NCBI GenBank assembly: GCA_001942185.1
Contig: MKJV01000022.1
Location: 62,001-126,000 of the forward strand
Length of the DNA: 64,000 bases
From: Pseudonocardia sp. CNS-004
GTDB lineage: Bacteria; Actinomycetota; Actinomycetes; Mycobacteriales; Pseudonocardiaceae
Direction: 5' to 3'
Shown here: piece by piece, positions 46,830 to 59,100 of the stretch
Numbering within the stretch: the first letter of the stretch is position 1
How the letters are laid out: every line of letters begins with the position of its first letter
The notes under the pieces: model-generated
Seen by the model: only the letters and a program-made list of their open reading frames with translations
Databases searched by the model: none
What the model was told of the DNA's origin: nothing
Translations under genes and position numbers: made by a program

Positions 46830-48011
46830 ATGGACGTGGCGACGGTCTACCGCCGCGAGTACGGGCGGTGCGTGGCCACCCTGACGCGCCAACTCGGTGA
46901 CATCGGCCTCGCCGAGGAGGCGGTCCAGGACGCGTTCGCCGTCGCGCTGCAGAGGTGGGGCGTGCCACCGCCCAACCCCGGCGCCTGGATCGTGACCACC
47001 GCGCGCAACCGGGCCATCGACCGGCTGCGCCGGGAGTCGACGCGCGAGGCCCGCCACGCCCAGGCGCTGCTGCTGCACCGACCCGACGAGCCGGAGGAGG
47101 TGGGACCGGTGCGCGACGACCAGCTGCGGATGATCTTCACCTGCTGCCACCCGGCGCTGTCCCCCCTCGCGCAGACCGCGCTCACGCTGCGGCTGCTGGG
47201 CGGGCTCGAGGTGGCGGAGATCGCCCGCGCCTACCTCGTGCCCGAGGCAACCGTCGCGCAGCGGATCGTGCGGGCCAAGAAGAAGATCCGCGACGCCGCC
47301 ATCCCCTACCGGGTGCCGGAGGAGAGCGAGCTGCCCGACCGGCTCCCCCCGGTGCTGACCGTCCTCTACCTGGCTTCAACGAGGGCTACGCGGCGACGTC
47401 CGGGGAGCTGGTGCGCACCGACCTGTGCGCGGAGGCCATCCGCCTCGCCAGGGAGCTGGCGGCACTGATGCCCGACGAGCCGGAGGTGCTCGGCCTGCTC
47501 GCGCTGCTGCTGCTGACCGAGGCCCGCCGCCCGGCCCGGGTGGGGCCGTCCGGCGACCTGGTGACCCTCGCCGACCAGGACCGTTCGCTCTGGAACCGGG
47601 AACTGATCGCCGAGGGCCACGACCTCGTCCGCCGCTGCCTGCGCCGGGACCGGCCCGGCCCCTACCAGCTCCAGGCCGCCATCAACGCCGTGCACACCGA
47701 CGGCCCGGCCACCGACTGGGGCCAGGTCCTCGCGCTGTACGACCAGCTCCTCCAGCACGCTCCGACACCCGTCGTCGCCCTCAACCGGGCGGTCGCCGTC
47801 GCCGAGGTGCACGGCCCCGCCGCGCGCTCGACGCCATCGCCGATCTCGACCTGCCCGGCTATCACCTGCTCCCCGCCACCCGCGCCGAACTGCTGGCCCG
47901 GCTCGGTCGGCGGCCGAGGCCCGCGCCGCGTACGACGAGGCCATCACCCTCGCCGGCAACGACACCGAGCGCACCTTCCTGCAGAACCGCCGCGGACGTC
48001 TCGAGGCCTGA
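46830..48011 (+). CDS. ECF42-group RNA polymerase sigma factor with C-terminal TPR-like extension, three apparent base deletions
   Basis: About 394 residues. Sigma region 2 is in [20 protein letters not shown] and [19 protein letters not shown]; region 4 is in [20 protein letters not shown] and [20 protein letters not shown]. The long extension contains [13 protein letters not shown], the ECF42 hallmark, [35 protein letters not shown] and [17 protein letters not shown]. Frame breaks are near 47373, 47822 and 47910. It lacks an anti-sigma neighbour; the extension itself is thought to control activity in this group. It forms an operon with the DGPF gene. Confidence 0.9.
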
Positions 48012-48167
48012 TCCGGAACCCGGGCCGTACGTCTGCAGGAGTACCTGCGGTGACTCCCCGGAGCAGATGTGCCGCACGTCCGTGCGGGAGAGCGTGGGTC
48101 CGGAACCACGGCGCACCGAGGAGCGGAGGGGAGTGGAGTCATGTCGACCGCCGCCCGCGCTCGTCGC

Positions 48168-48213
48168 TTCCCCGTGGATCTCCCGACGGTGGCCTCGGCC
48201 CGTCGTGCAGGCG
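48168..48213 (+). repeat. Direct repeat flanking the esterase gene, left copy
   Basis: TTCCCCGTGGATCTCCCGAC, then GGTGGCCTCGGCCCGTCGTG and CAGGCG. It is about 80% identical to 49721-49765, in the same orientation, and ends exactly at the esterase stop codon. The rest of the 202-base gap 48012-48213 shows no gene. Confidence 0.6.
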
Positions 48214-49676
48214 TCATCCGGACAGGAGGTCCTGGGTGCTGAAGCGGTGCCCCTCCCAGATCTGCCGGGACGCCTCCTCCGGGTAAGGCCGCACGGATGG
48301 CTCGGCGTCGTACACACGTGTGGAACGTCCGTGCGGCTCGTACCGCGGCCAGCCGGGATCGCCGGTCGTCGCGAAGCGGAGCCAGTCCGTGCGCATGACC
48401 TCCGACAGGTGCACGGCCTCATCGGCGGCGTCCGCCCCGAGGTCGGCGCGCAGTGCGGCGACGTCGACCGTGCCGAACACCAGCGCGACGTCCAGGCCGT
48501 GCGCGGCGCCGTCCGGTCCTCGGCCCCAGCGCAGCTCGTACGTCCACGCCCGGCCGCCGCCCGCGTGCTGGCGTCGGCGAGCCGGATACTGGGCATCCGC
48601 ATCAGCCAGTCCGAGTTGACGAGTTCGTGCAGCAACGCCGGGCCGGCCTCGGGAAACGCGGCGCGGTACGCGGTGCTGCCACCCGGCAGGAGGTTGTCGA
48701 GCGTTGCGGTCGCCTCGACGTCCGTGATCTCGCCGTCGCGCAGGGCGGCGAGCGCCCGGTACTCGTCGCGCGTGTGCCCGACGAGCAGGTCGACGCCCCG
48801 AGCGGTGCCGTCGGCGAGAGCGGGCCATGGCGCCCGCGGCAACGTGTCGCCGTCGACCACCGGTGAGAACGGCGTCGGTGTCGTTGCCATCGGTCCCCAG
48901 CTCCCGACCCGGTGGGGCAGCGATCCGACCACGTCCTGCGTCATCCGTACCAGCTCGGACGGCGGGATGCGCGCGAGCGCGGCGGCGTCGGCCTCGGTAC
49001 CGGCGACCGACGCGATCGCCGCCGTGACATCCGCCGCGAGCCGCCTGGTGAAGAACGTCCCCGGGACGCTCTGCGCAATCGCCCGCCGGAAGAGCCCATT
49101 CGCTTCCGGCATCGCGAGCAGAGCCGCGACCGAACCCGCACCCGCCGACTGGCCGAACACCGTGACATCGGCGGGATCGCCGCCGAACGCCGCAACGTTC
49201 TCCTGCGCCCAGCGCAGTGCCTGGATCTGGTCGAGGATTCCCCGGTTGTCCGGTGCACCGGCGAGATGCGCGAAACCCTCCGCCCCCATTCGGTAGTTCA
49301 TGCTGACGACGACGGCGCCGCCTGCGGCCAGCACCGTGCCGTCGCAACGCGGGCTCGCCGAACTGCCGTGGAGATACGCGCCGCCGTGGATCCACACCAT
49401 CACCGGGAGCCGGTCGCCGATGTCCGGAGTCCAGACGTTGAGCGTCAGCCATTCGTCGGAGGCATCGGAAGGTGACGACGACGGCTGCGGAGCAGACGGA
49501 CCGAACGTGGACCCATCGCGGACCCCGTCCCACGGCAGGGCCGGAACGGGTTCTCGGAACCGCAGCTCGCCGACAGGAGGGCGGGCGTAGGGAATGCCGC
49601 GGAAGGTCGCGACCGTGCCGCGTCGAGTGCCGCGGACCGCCCCCGCGACGGTACGAACCTCGGGATCGGTGCTCAT
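48214..49676 (-). CDS. Type-B carboxylesterase, one apparent base deletion
   Basis: About 487 residues from ATG 49676. Family landmarks are FRGIPYARPPVGELRFREPV, WLTLNVWTPD, the oxyanion loop VMVWIHGGAYLHGSS and the nucleophile elbow TVFGQSAGAGSVAALL with the catalytic Ser. After a shift near 48555 it continues WTYELRWGRGPDGAAHGLDV and ALVFGTVDV, with the His region GAAHGLD. It hydrolyses carboxylic esters and probably acts in the cytoplasm (no signal peptide). It is flanked by two imperfect direct repeats, which hints at cassette-like gain. Confidence 0.88.
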
Positions 49677-49720
49677 CACACCATCGTCACACCGCAGCCG
49701 GTCCGTACAGGCGTCGGCGG

Positions 49721-49765
49721 TTCCCCGTGGATCTTCTGGCGGTGGCACGGTCGGTCGTGCAGGCG
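49721..49765 (+). repeat. Direct repeat flanking the esterase gene, right copy
   Basis: TTCCCCGTGGATCTTCTGGC, then GGTGGCACGGTCGGTCGTGC and AGGCG; partner of 48168-48213. Read through, both encode a similar short peptide (RRFPVDL...A..A...AG), so they could derive from one gene end. Confidence 0.6.
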
Positions 49766-49766
49766 G

Positions 49767-49794
49767 GCGGCGATCTGCATCGACAGATCGCCGC
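49767..49794. promoter_or_regulatory. Perfect inverted repeat upstream of the esterase
   Basis: GCGGCGATCTG (49767-49777) and CAGATCGCCGC (49784-49794) are perfect 11-base arms around CATCGA. It lies 91 bases before the esterase start codon and directly follows the right direct repeat. It may be an operator or a transcription terminator. The bases from 49795 to 50127 hold no recognisable gene and presumably the promoter of the giant gene. Confidence 0.55.
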
Positions 49795-50127
49795 GCTCAC
49801 GGCGGGCCGCCGCGGATCGCCCTCGTGACGGCGGTCGTCGGCTGTCCGTAATCCGGCGGTACCTGTCAAGATCGGGCCTTCCGGTGCCCTTGCGCCGGCC
49901 CTAATCTCGGTGGAGCTCCAACGGGAGCGTGTTGCAGACCCAGTCGCAACACGACCCCGGGGGGCATAGACCGTTCCGTCGCTTGACGAAGTCGCGACGG
50001 AACCGGCGCCATTCGTGGCATGCACGTATTTCACCTGTGCGATGCACCCCGCGCGGTGGTTCTCCCTCCCGCTCGATGTGCGGGATTCCCGCAGTTGATT
50101 CTCCCGACTCCAGGAAGTTGGTCCGGC

Positions 50128-53100
50128 ATGTGGCACCAGTCCGCTCACGACGGTGAGGCCCCGCGCCTCCCCGTGTGCGCTGGTGCCTCCGTGCGGCTGC
50201 GGCTCTCGCTGCGCGACCGGCTCCTGGGTGCGTTGCGATGGACGCTCGGTCTGGCCGGCGCCGTCGTGGTGTTGTGGTTGGGAACGGCGTTCCTCGCTGC
50301 CGCACCGGCGGCAGCTGCGGTGGCCGTTCCGGTGGTGGCTGCTCAGCAGGGCCTGTTGAAGGGAGGTGTCATCAGGCCCGCCGCAGTGGTGGTGACGGCG
50401 ACTCGGATTCCGGCTCGGGTGGATCCGACTCGTCGAACGGAGGCTCGGAGAAGAAGTCCGACAAGAAGTCCGAGAAGAAGTCGGACGGGAAGTCCGACGA
50501 GAAGGACTCCGAGAAGAAGTCCGAGAAGAAGGACTCCGACGGCGAGGGTTCGAAGAAGAAGTCGGATAAGAAGAAGTCGGACAAGCAGAAGGATGGCAAG
50601 AAGGATTCCGATGAGAAGGAATCCGAGGAGAAGGCCGCCGGCAAGAAGAAGTCCGAGAAGGAGTCCGACGAGAAGTCGGAGAAGAAGGACGCCGAGCGGA
50701 AGGCGGCCGCGAAGAAGGAGTCGGACGACGAAGACGAATCCGGCGGCGCCGACTCCGGGAAGACGGAGAAGGCGAAGGCGCAACGGCAGCGCGAAGGCTC
50801 TGACGACAACGTGGGCCGCGCCGACCGTGACCGCGACCGGAACGACTCCGAGAGCGATGACGCCGATTCCGACGACCCGGATGCCGACACCGACCGCGAC
50901 ACCGCCGAGGATCGTCGGCCATCGGTGAACGAACGCCCGGACACGAAGAACGGGGCCGCCGCGAAGGACGCGGACGCCGACAGCGAGGCGCGCGACGGCG
51001 CGGAGGCGGGTTCCGAGAAGAAGGCTTCCGGCAAGACGAAGGCTTCCGAGAAGAGAGCCTCCGAGAAGGAGGACTCCGACCGGACCACGACGGACCGTGA
51101 GGCGGACGCCGACGACGCGGACGTCGCCGAGGACGGCGATGACAGTCCGCGTGCCGCCCGGCTGGAAACCGCCGACCGCGATGCGGACGACGACGCGCGC
51201 GAGCGGACCCGTGAGGCGGGCCGCGAGGACGATGCCGACGAGCGGGGTATCGACGGCCGCGACGAGGACGGTGCGAAGGCCTCCGACGACGAGCAGGACG
51301 AGCCGTCGCGTCGTGGTCGCGTCGCCGCCGGGAACGCGCTCGAGCGGATCGGCGACGCCGATCGAGCGGACGACGCCGACGATCAGGACGAGGCCGACCG
51401 CGACGGCGTGAGCCGGCTCGCGAAGGTTGCGGACGTCGAACAGGGCGACCGGGGTGCTGACGGTGACGACCGGGAGTCGGCGGAGAAGGCGGTCCGCGCG
51501 GCGATCGACCGTCTCGACCGTGACGAGAAGGACTCCGACGACGGCGATGACCGCACACCTGGCTCCGCCCGCGACCGCGATGATGAGGACACGAGCGAAG
51601 GTGCTCGGGAGTTGGTGCGCGATGCGCTGCGGTCGGTGTCCGACGACGCCGACATCTCCGAGGACGACGTCGAGCGGGTCGTGGAGACCGCGACGGCGGA
51701 GCTCGACCGGGACAGCGGCGACGTCGACCAGCTCCGCGGAACGACGGACGCATCAGAGGACGACGAGCAGTCGTGCGACGGCGGCCAGGACTGCGCGGAC
51801 TCGGCGTCGGATCGGCAGCGGATGTCGTTGCTCAGCGAGCGCGGCCCGCCGGACGAGGACTCGGCCCGCAAGTCCGATGACGATGACGATGACGACCGGG
51901 ACGAGGACGACTCGGCCGAGCGGACCGAGCAGGTGCTCGAGGACCGGATCGAGGTCGACAAGAGCAAGGAAGCGCTGGAGAAGGAGCGGCGCAAGCTCGC
52001 CGCGGGCAAGACCACCAAGGCCGACTACACCAAGGTGGCCGGGAAGCACGCCGAGCTGGAGAAGCGGGCGGCGGAGCACCGCGCCGAGGCGTCGGACGAC
52101 GACGTCGAGTTGGTCGACGAGGTCGTCGACGGCCACCGCGAGCTGAGCAAGCGGGAGAGGGCGCTCGACGCCGAGGAGAAGCAGCTCGCCTCGGGCAAGG
52201 GCGACCGGAAGGCGCACGAGAAGAACGTCGAGGACTTCGAGGAGCGGCGCGACGACGTCTACGAGGCCACCGACGAGCTGATGGAGGCCACCGACCGCGA
52301 GGTGCGGACGGTGTCGGAGGACGACCTGGACGGTGAGGGCGCGGCCGCCGGCTGTGATTCGGACGGCGCGTTCACCGGGTGCGGGTCGGCGAGCGAGTCG
52401 GCGGACGGGGAGCGGGACTCGGAGCGGCGGCTGTGCGTGTCCGGGGTGTCCTCGGGATGCGGGGCGTCGTCGGAGTCCGGCGGGTCGAAGGCAGAGGCAT
52501 CGTGCGACGGCTCCGGATGCAGGAGCACTGCGTCCCGCCGCGGCGTGGACGGGAAGTCGACGAGCGCGTCGGCGAGGTGCACCGGTGACTGCGACCTGAA
52601 CAGCCGGGCGGACCGGGACGGGTCCGAGGCGTCCTGCGACACCGCGGGCGGGTCGTGCGACAGCCGCAGCAGGGGCTCCGGCGCCGACGAGCCAGAGGTA
52701 CGGGAGGCGGCCGAGGACGACGGCGGGCGGGTCGGAGGCGGCGGTGCAGCCGTGTGCACGGGCAGCTGCCGGACGTCGAGCTCCGTCGATGTCGATGTCG
52801 ACGAGACGGTCGTCGCCGACGCGGAGGTCGACTGCGAAGGCGGGTGCTCCGGCGCCGCCAGCACCACCGCGGACGCCGGCACGGACGATGCCGGGACCGG
52901 CGGCGCCGAGAAGGCCGATGCCGAGAACGGCGGCCCCGCGACGGACGCGGTCACCGCGGGCAAGGCCGGCTGCACCGTCTCCGGCGGGGATTGCGCGGCG
53001 CGCAGCACGGCCGGCGACGGGGCGGCGGACGCGGTGGTCGAGGTCGACTGCGCGGCCGCGTGTGAGGGTAAGGGTACCGCGGTCACCAGCGGGACGACCG

Positions 53101-56100
53101 GCGCGGAGCGTACGAGCAACGGCGCCGCGAGCTGCGTGGCTCGCGGCGGCGCGTGCGGAGGCTCCAGCGAGACCCGGGTGGACGACGCGGGCGGGACCGG
53201 CGGCGACAGGTCGGCGTTCAGCACGGCGTCCGCGAGCCTGGACTGCGATGACTCGCAGCCGTGCTCTGGTGAGGCGGGCGCGAAGACGGACGGGGAGGTG
53301 ACCGCGACCCCGACAGCCGCGGGCGGCCCGGCGCCGGTGCGGCGGACCAGCGCCGCGTCGACCTGCGCGGCCACCGACGGCGGCTGCGTGTCGGAGTCGG
53401 CCTCCCACGTGAGCGACGCTGCTGCGGGTCCTGCCCCTCGGTCGCGGCAGTGGCGCGAGGCTCCCGGCCGGATGGTCTCCTCCGCCGGCCGGGAGCTGAG
53501 TGCGGGCAGCGCGGCCGGGGCGCGCGTCGACTGCGCCGCGGCGACGTGCACGGGCCGCGGGTGGAACACGACCTCCGGCGCGGCGTCGGGTGACGTCGTC
53601 GGCGTGCGCAGCAGCACCGGAGGTGCGTCCTGCACGGCGCACGGCGCGGGTGGCAGCTGCGCCTCGCAGACAGACACGACGGTGGCCGATCGTGCTCCCG
53701 GCTCGGACCCCGCGGCCGTGTCCGGCCCGGTGAGCGTGTCGCACGCGAGCGCCTTCGTGGAGTGCGCCGGCGGTGTCGGCGAGTGCGGCGGGACGTCGGC
53801 GTCGTCGACGAGCGCGCGGGACACCGGGGTGTCCCCGCACGCCCGCGGCACGTCCGCCACGGCGGAGTGCACGGTGACGGGCGGCGGTTGCTCCGGCGAG
53901 ACGAGCTCCGCGGCGTCCAGTGCCCCCGACTTCGCGATGATCGACCCGAACACCGGCCGTCCGGCCGCCGGGCCGTCGTCGGCCTCGTCGTCGAGCGCGA
54001 GCCTGGTGTGCGGGTCCGGAACGACCTGCTCGGGCTCGGTGCGGACCGGCACGACGGCGTGGGACGGTGCCGTCGCGAACGGCGCGCCGCGCATCTCGCA
54101 GGGCAGCGCGTCCTGCACGGGGGCGACCGGTGGTTGTGAGGTGCGGTCGGTCTCGAACGCTTCGTCCGGGCCGGGTGCCGCGCTCGCGCTGGCAGGCGAC
54201 GGCAGGCTCGTGAACGCGGCCCGGCTGCCGGCCGGCCCGTCGGCGGCCTCGGCGGCAGGCGCCGCGATGACGTGCGCGGGCGCGGCGCCGTGCACCGGCA
54301 CGGTCAGGAGCGCGGCCACAGCCACCGACCCGGTGGTATCGCCGAACCCGCGCGGCTCGCACTCCGAGGGTTCGTGCGAGGGCGTGTCGGGTGGCGGGTG
54401 CCAGGCGGTCACCAACTCCGGTGCCTCGTCCGGCCCGGACGCGAACGTGATCGCGCCGCTCGTGGCGGAGCGGTCGACGGCCAACGCGACCGTCACGTCG
54501 GGCACCATCGGTGAGCAGCCGCCCGCGGAGCAGCCCGAGGAAGGGCAGCAGGCTGCGACGTTGCCGGGTCCGACAGCGCCGGGTTCGAGCGCGAACTCGG
54601 GCGCCCCGACCGTGCCGGGCGCGTCGAGTTGGACCACGGCGAGCGCGACGCTGGACTGCGCAGCAGGTATCGCCTGCTCCGGCACGGCCCGCACCTCGGC
54701 TGCGGGTAGTGACGACCCGGCCGCGTCGAGCGGGGCGAACGGGGCGCGCGGCCACCGGCGGGTGGGTCCGCCACCAGCGCTTCCTGCACCAGCAGCCGGT
54801 CCGGCTGCGCGGCGCAGACCAGTTCCACCGTGGCGAGCGGCCAAGTGGTGGCCGACATCGTCGCCGAAGAGCAGAACGCCATCGTCGAGCAGCTGGCCGA
54901 CCAGGCCGCGCAGGCGACACTGGTGGCCGCATACGCCGCGCGCATCGCCGCGCAGGCAGGCGCCACCCCAGAACAGAAGAAGGCAGCTGCCGACGCCGCC
55001 GCAGCCGCGCAACTGGCCGGGAAGGCCGTTGCCCAGGCCGCCGAGGTGGCCAGGAAGCCGGTGACCGGCGTCCCCGACGCCGTGTCGGAGTCCTCGGCGG
55101 CCGCGCGGTGCGCCGGGCAGGGCTGCACGGCCAGCACGACCGGAGCCACATCCGGCGCGCGCGGCACGTCGACCACGAACGGCACGTGCACAGCAGCGGC
55201 CGCGGGCTGCATGGCGACGAGCGACGCCAGTGCCTCTGTCAACCGCGACCCACACCAGGCCGGCGCCCAGGGTGTTCTCGGCAGTGGCCAGTCCGGGTCC
55301 CGCCTCTCCTGCCCCGAGGCAGGCTGTACGGGCACGGTGTCCGGCAGCGCCTCCGCGCACGCTGCCTCGGGCCGGATCACCGCCACGGCGACCGCGAACT
55401 GCGCGGTGACCAGCGGATGCCAGGCTGATGTCAGCGCCTCGGTCGGGACCGGCTCAGTCGACGTCACCGCCGGTTGTGCCGGCACCGGCTGCCAGACCCG
55501 TACCTCAGGTGCAGCCCATGCCGCGTGGCCTGGCGGACACAACAGGGCCGATGCCCGCTCCGCCTGCACTGCAGGGGCGAACGGAGAATGTGCGAGCTCC
55601 GCGCAGGTCGCGGCGAACGCGGACTACGTGCTGGCCGGTGCCAAGTGCGCGGGCACGCGGGGTTCGCGCTGCAGCCACAGCTGGTCGGTGACCGCATCGG
55701 ACCACGCCGCGCACCCGTCGGGATCGTGGGCACGGGCCGACGCGCGCGACTCCGGCAGCGGCGCGGCCGGTGCGGGCGGCGGCTGGGTGTACGCGCAGGC
55801 GGATGCGGGTGACGGGTACGCGATCGCCGGTGCCGGCTGCTCCGACCAGGCACGTTGCACGAAGTCCTACGCGGCGCACATCGAGTTCGACATCAGCTGG
55901 GCCAGCAGCAGACATACGAGCAGGACGGCGGAATATGGACGCCCGGCGGCTCGGCGACTGCACCGGATCGCGCGGCAGCGGGTGCGGCCTCTTCCGGGGC
56001 GGCAACAACGTGCAATGCACGGGCGACTGCTCGAACTTCCGGCAGACGCTGTCCAATCCCAGGTTCACCCTGCTCGCCCCTGCGGGTTGGAAGATCGAGG

Positions 56101-59100
56101 CCGCCGAGGCCGCATACCCGATCGCGAAGCTCGATCCCGTCACGCAGCGAAAGGCCGAACAGACCGGCCGTGACCTGCGGGTGTACGACCGGACCAAGAC
56201 CCGCGACGTTCCCGACAACCAGATCGTCAAGGCGCTGCGCCACACCGAGAACGCGGACAGGCGGATGGATGCGGAGGCGGATCAGACCGCCGCCACCGCG
56301 CGCGAGCAAGCAGTCGCCAACGGGGCGAGCGCGGCTCAGGCTGAGAAGGTCGCCCAGAACTACCGGGCCAGCTACTTCGACGCGGTTGCGAGCACCGCCG
56401 TCGATCCCCGCGGCAACGTTCCCGCCGTGGTCGCCCACGGGCGGGCGGGCGCGATGGGCGAGCTCAAGGCGGCTGTCGACCACAAGCGCCGGTTCGACGC
56501 GCTCCAGGCGGCGGGCGACAGGGCGGCGGAGGCCTTCGAGGCCAGGTACACGGCCGCGCAATCCGCTGACCGGGACGCGCGCACCGTCGCCAGCACCGCC
56601 GGAGCGGCGAATGCCAGCATGCAATCCGCGCTGCAACTGGCCGGTGAAGCCGCCGCCCTCGGGCGCGACTTCGCGCTGCGACACGGCGCGGCGGCGAGAC
56701 AGGCGGACACGTCCGGTCGGCTGTTCCGCAACGACTACCTCGACGTGGTCAACGCCGCTCCGGCGCGGGGCAGGCTCAGGGTGCAAGCGGCTCAGAACCA
56801 CAGCACCATCACCCGAGCCGCCGAGCACGTGTGGCGTGGCGCCGGCATCGGGCTCAACCGGCCCGATGTGCCCGACAACCACCTCCGGCCCATCCTGGAC
56901 CACGAGGAGGCGGAGGCGGCGGCGACCGTTGCGGCCGGCGTTCAGCGAGCCGGTGACCTCGCCTACCAGGAAGCGCTGCTCGGCGGCATGAGCGTCGGGG
57001 CTGCGGAGAACGCCCGATCCACCGCCGTCGAGGAGTACCGGACCGATCTCGGCCTCGAGATCAGCAAGATCGGGGTCGAGACGTTCGGCACGGCGGTCGC
57101 CCCGTCCTACGTGATCGATCGAGCCGGCGGAACCGGGGTGATCGGGCCCGGGACGACGGAGGTCCTCGCCCACCCCGCCCTGGCCGATGGGCAGGTCGAC
57201 GGCGGTGAGGGCGACCGTTTCGCAGATGCCGTCGTCGCGGCCGTAGCCGCATCGACGGGTCCTGCGGATCCGCTGGCCGACCTGGCGCCCTACATCCCCT
57301 ACGACCCGATGACCCGCCACGGAGACCGGCGGCAGGAGCTGCTGTCCGACCCGCGGGTGGTCGACGCACTAGTTCCGGGCGGCACCGCCGAGGAGGCCCT
57401 CGACGAGCTGACGAGCCGCCAGGGGTATCTGGCCTTCGCGCGCGGCCAGCAGGAATCGGTCCGATCCATGGTCGCGACTTCAACGACTTCGTCGGCGACT
57501 ACGACGCGAAGATCGCCGCAGCCCGCGAGCGCAGAGGGGTGAGCCCGGACGAGGCTCTGTTGCTTGACATCCAGTACGGGCAGATCGTGGCTGCCCAGGC
57601 GCAGCTCAACTCGGAGATCCTCGAGAGCCGGGCCGACGTGCGGGCGAAGACCCGTGCTCGTCCCCGTCGACATCGCCATCGCCGAGGCCAGCGGGAACGC
57701 CGCCGCCGCGGACGACCTGCGGGCGGCCGCCGCGACCCTGGACAAGATCCAGGCGATCGAGGTGGCGGTGCCCGAGCGAGCCGGTGCGGATGTCCTGAAC
57801 CGCGCTTCGGGTCTGGTCATCGACCTGGGCACCCTGGGGGACCTCGGCTACGCGAACGTCCGCGACTCGCTCCTCACGAGCCGCCCTGCCGGTGACATGC
57901 GACTGCCCTCCAGCGGTGCCCCGGACGCGCAGCTGGCCGCGGTGGCCGCGATCGCACTGCCCGGCTTCGCCGACCGGATCTCCGACAACCGGGAGAACCG
58001 GGTTCGCCAGGCCTTCGAGGCCCAGAACCGCGACGAGCGTGCGCGTTTGGCCGCGTACTACACATCGGTCGAGTTCGAACGGCTCGTCGCCGGTGACATG
58101 GAGAGCCTCGTCGGCCTCTATTTCCCGGCAGCGCCCAACGAGACGCCGGAACAGAAGGCGAAGCGGCACGACGACTTCACGGTGCTCGTCGAGAACGGGA
58201 AGGTCGAGGACTTCGACCGCGTCACGAGGTTCCTGTCCGCCCGGGACCGGGAGATCCTCGAGGACCTCGATCCGGACGTCGGCGTGGAGTTCTACCTAGA
58301 GGTCGGCGAGAACGCTGTGGAATTCACCGACAAAGCGGCGACGGGAATCGGCGTGATTCTCGGCTTCGGGTCGGAGGACACCGTCGTCGGCAATGCCATC
58401 CGCGACGTCGGCGCGATCGTCGGGTACGCGCCCGTCGGCGTGATCCGGACGGCCGAATGGGCGGTCCAGTCCGGCCAGTACTACGTCGGCGCGATGCGAG
58501 CGACAATCGACCCCACCGGCCCGCACTTCGACGCGACGACCGAAGCGCGGATCGCGCCGCGACCCGGTGACACCTGGGACGAGTCCTTCACCCGCCGCGA
58601 TCCCTTCCTCGGGAACATGTTCGTCGCGCCGACGGCCAACATGGTGCGCCGCTGGGGACCGGCGGTCATCCGGGGTGACTTCGACAAGGTGGTCAACGGG
58701 GATCCGAGCACCGGCCTGATGGGCTACCGGGACCACCCGGTCCTCACCTTCATGGAGGACATCACTCCCTTCTCGGTCATCGGCGGGGTCGCGTCCACGG
58801 GCCTGCGCATCCCGGCGATGGCTGCGACCTCGGCTGCCCGCGCCGCCGCCCGGGCCGCGACCGTCGCCCGGACCGCGTTGGTGCATGTCGACATGCTCAA
58901 AGCGAGTGGTGTGAACAGGATCCGGGTGCACGGGAAGGAGATCGATCTCGCCGACCCGGACAGCTACCAGACCTACCGCCGAGGGGAACACGCGCGGATC
59001 AAGAATCTGGACCACGTCGTGGAGATCAAGTCCGGGCGTGCATTCGATCTCGACCGCTACGCCGATGCGGTTGCCTTCCCGACCCATCCGGTCGGTTCGG

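Noticed and set aside
50410-51100. CRISPR-like or VNTR array in the aagaagtcc-rich DNA
   Set aside because: There are no constant repeats with unique spacers; the periodicity follows codons of a Lys/Ser/Glu-rich protein segment.
51753-55360. Very long open frames antisense to the giant gene
   Set aside because: They mirror the third-position GC bias of the plus-strand frame. The plus frame has the regular Cys-pair pattern and connects to the TM anchor and toxin modules.
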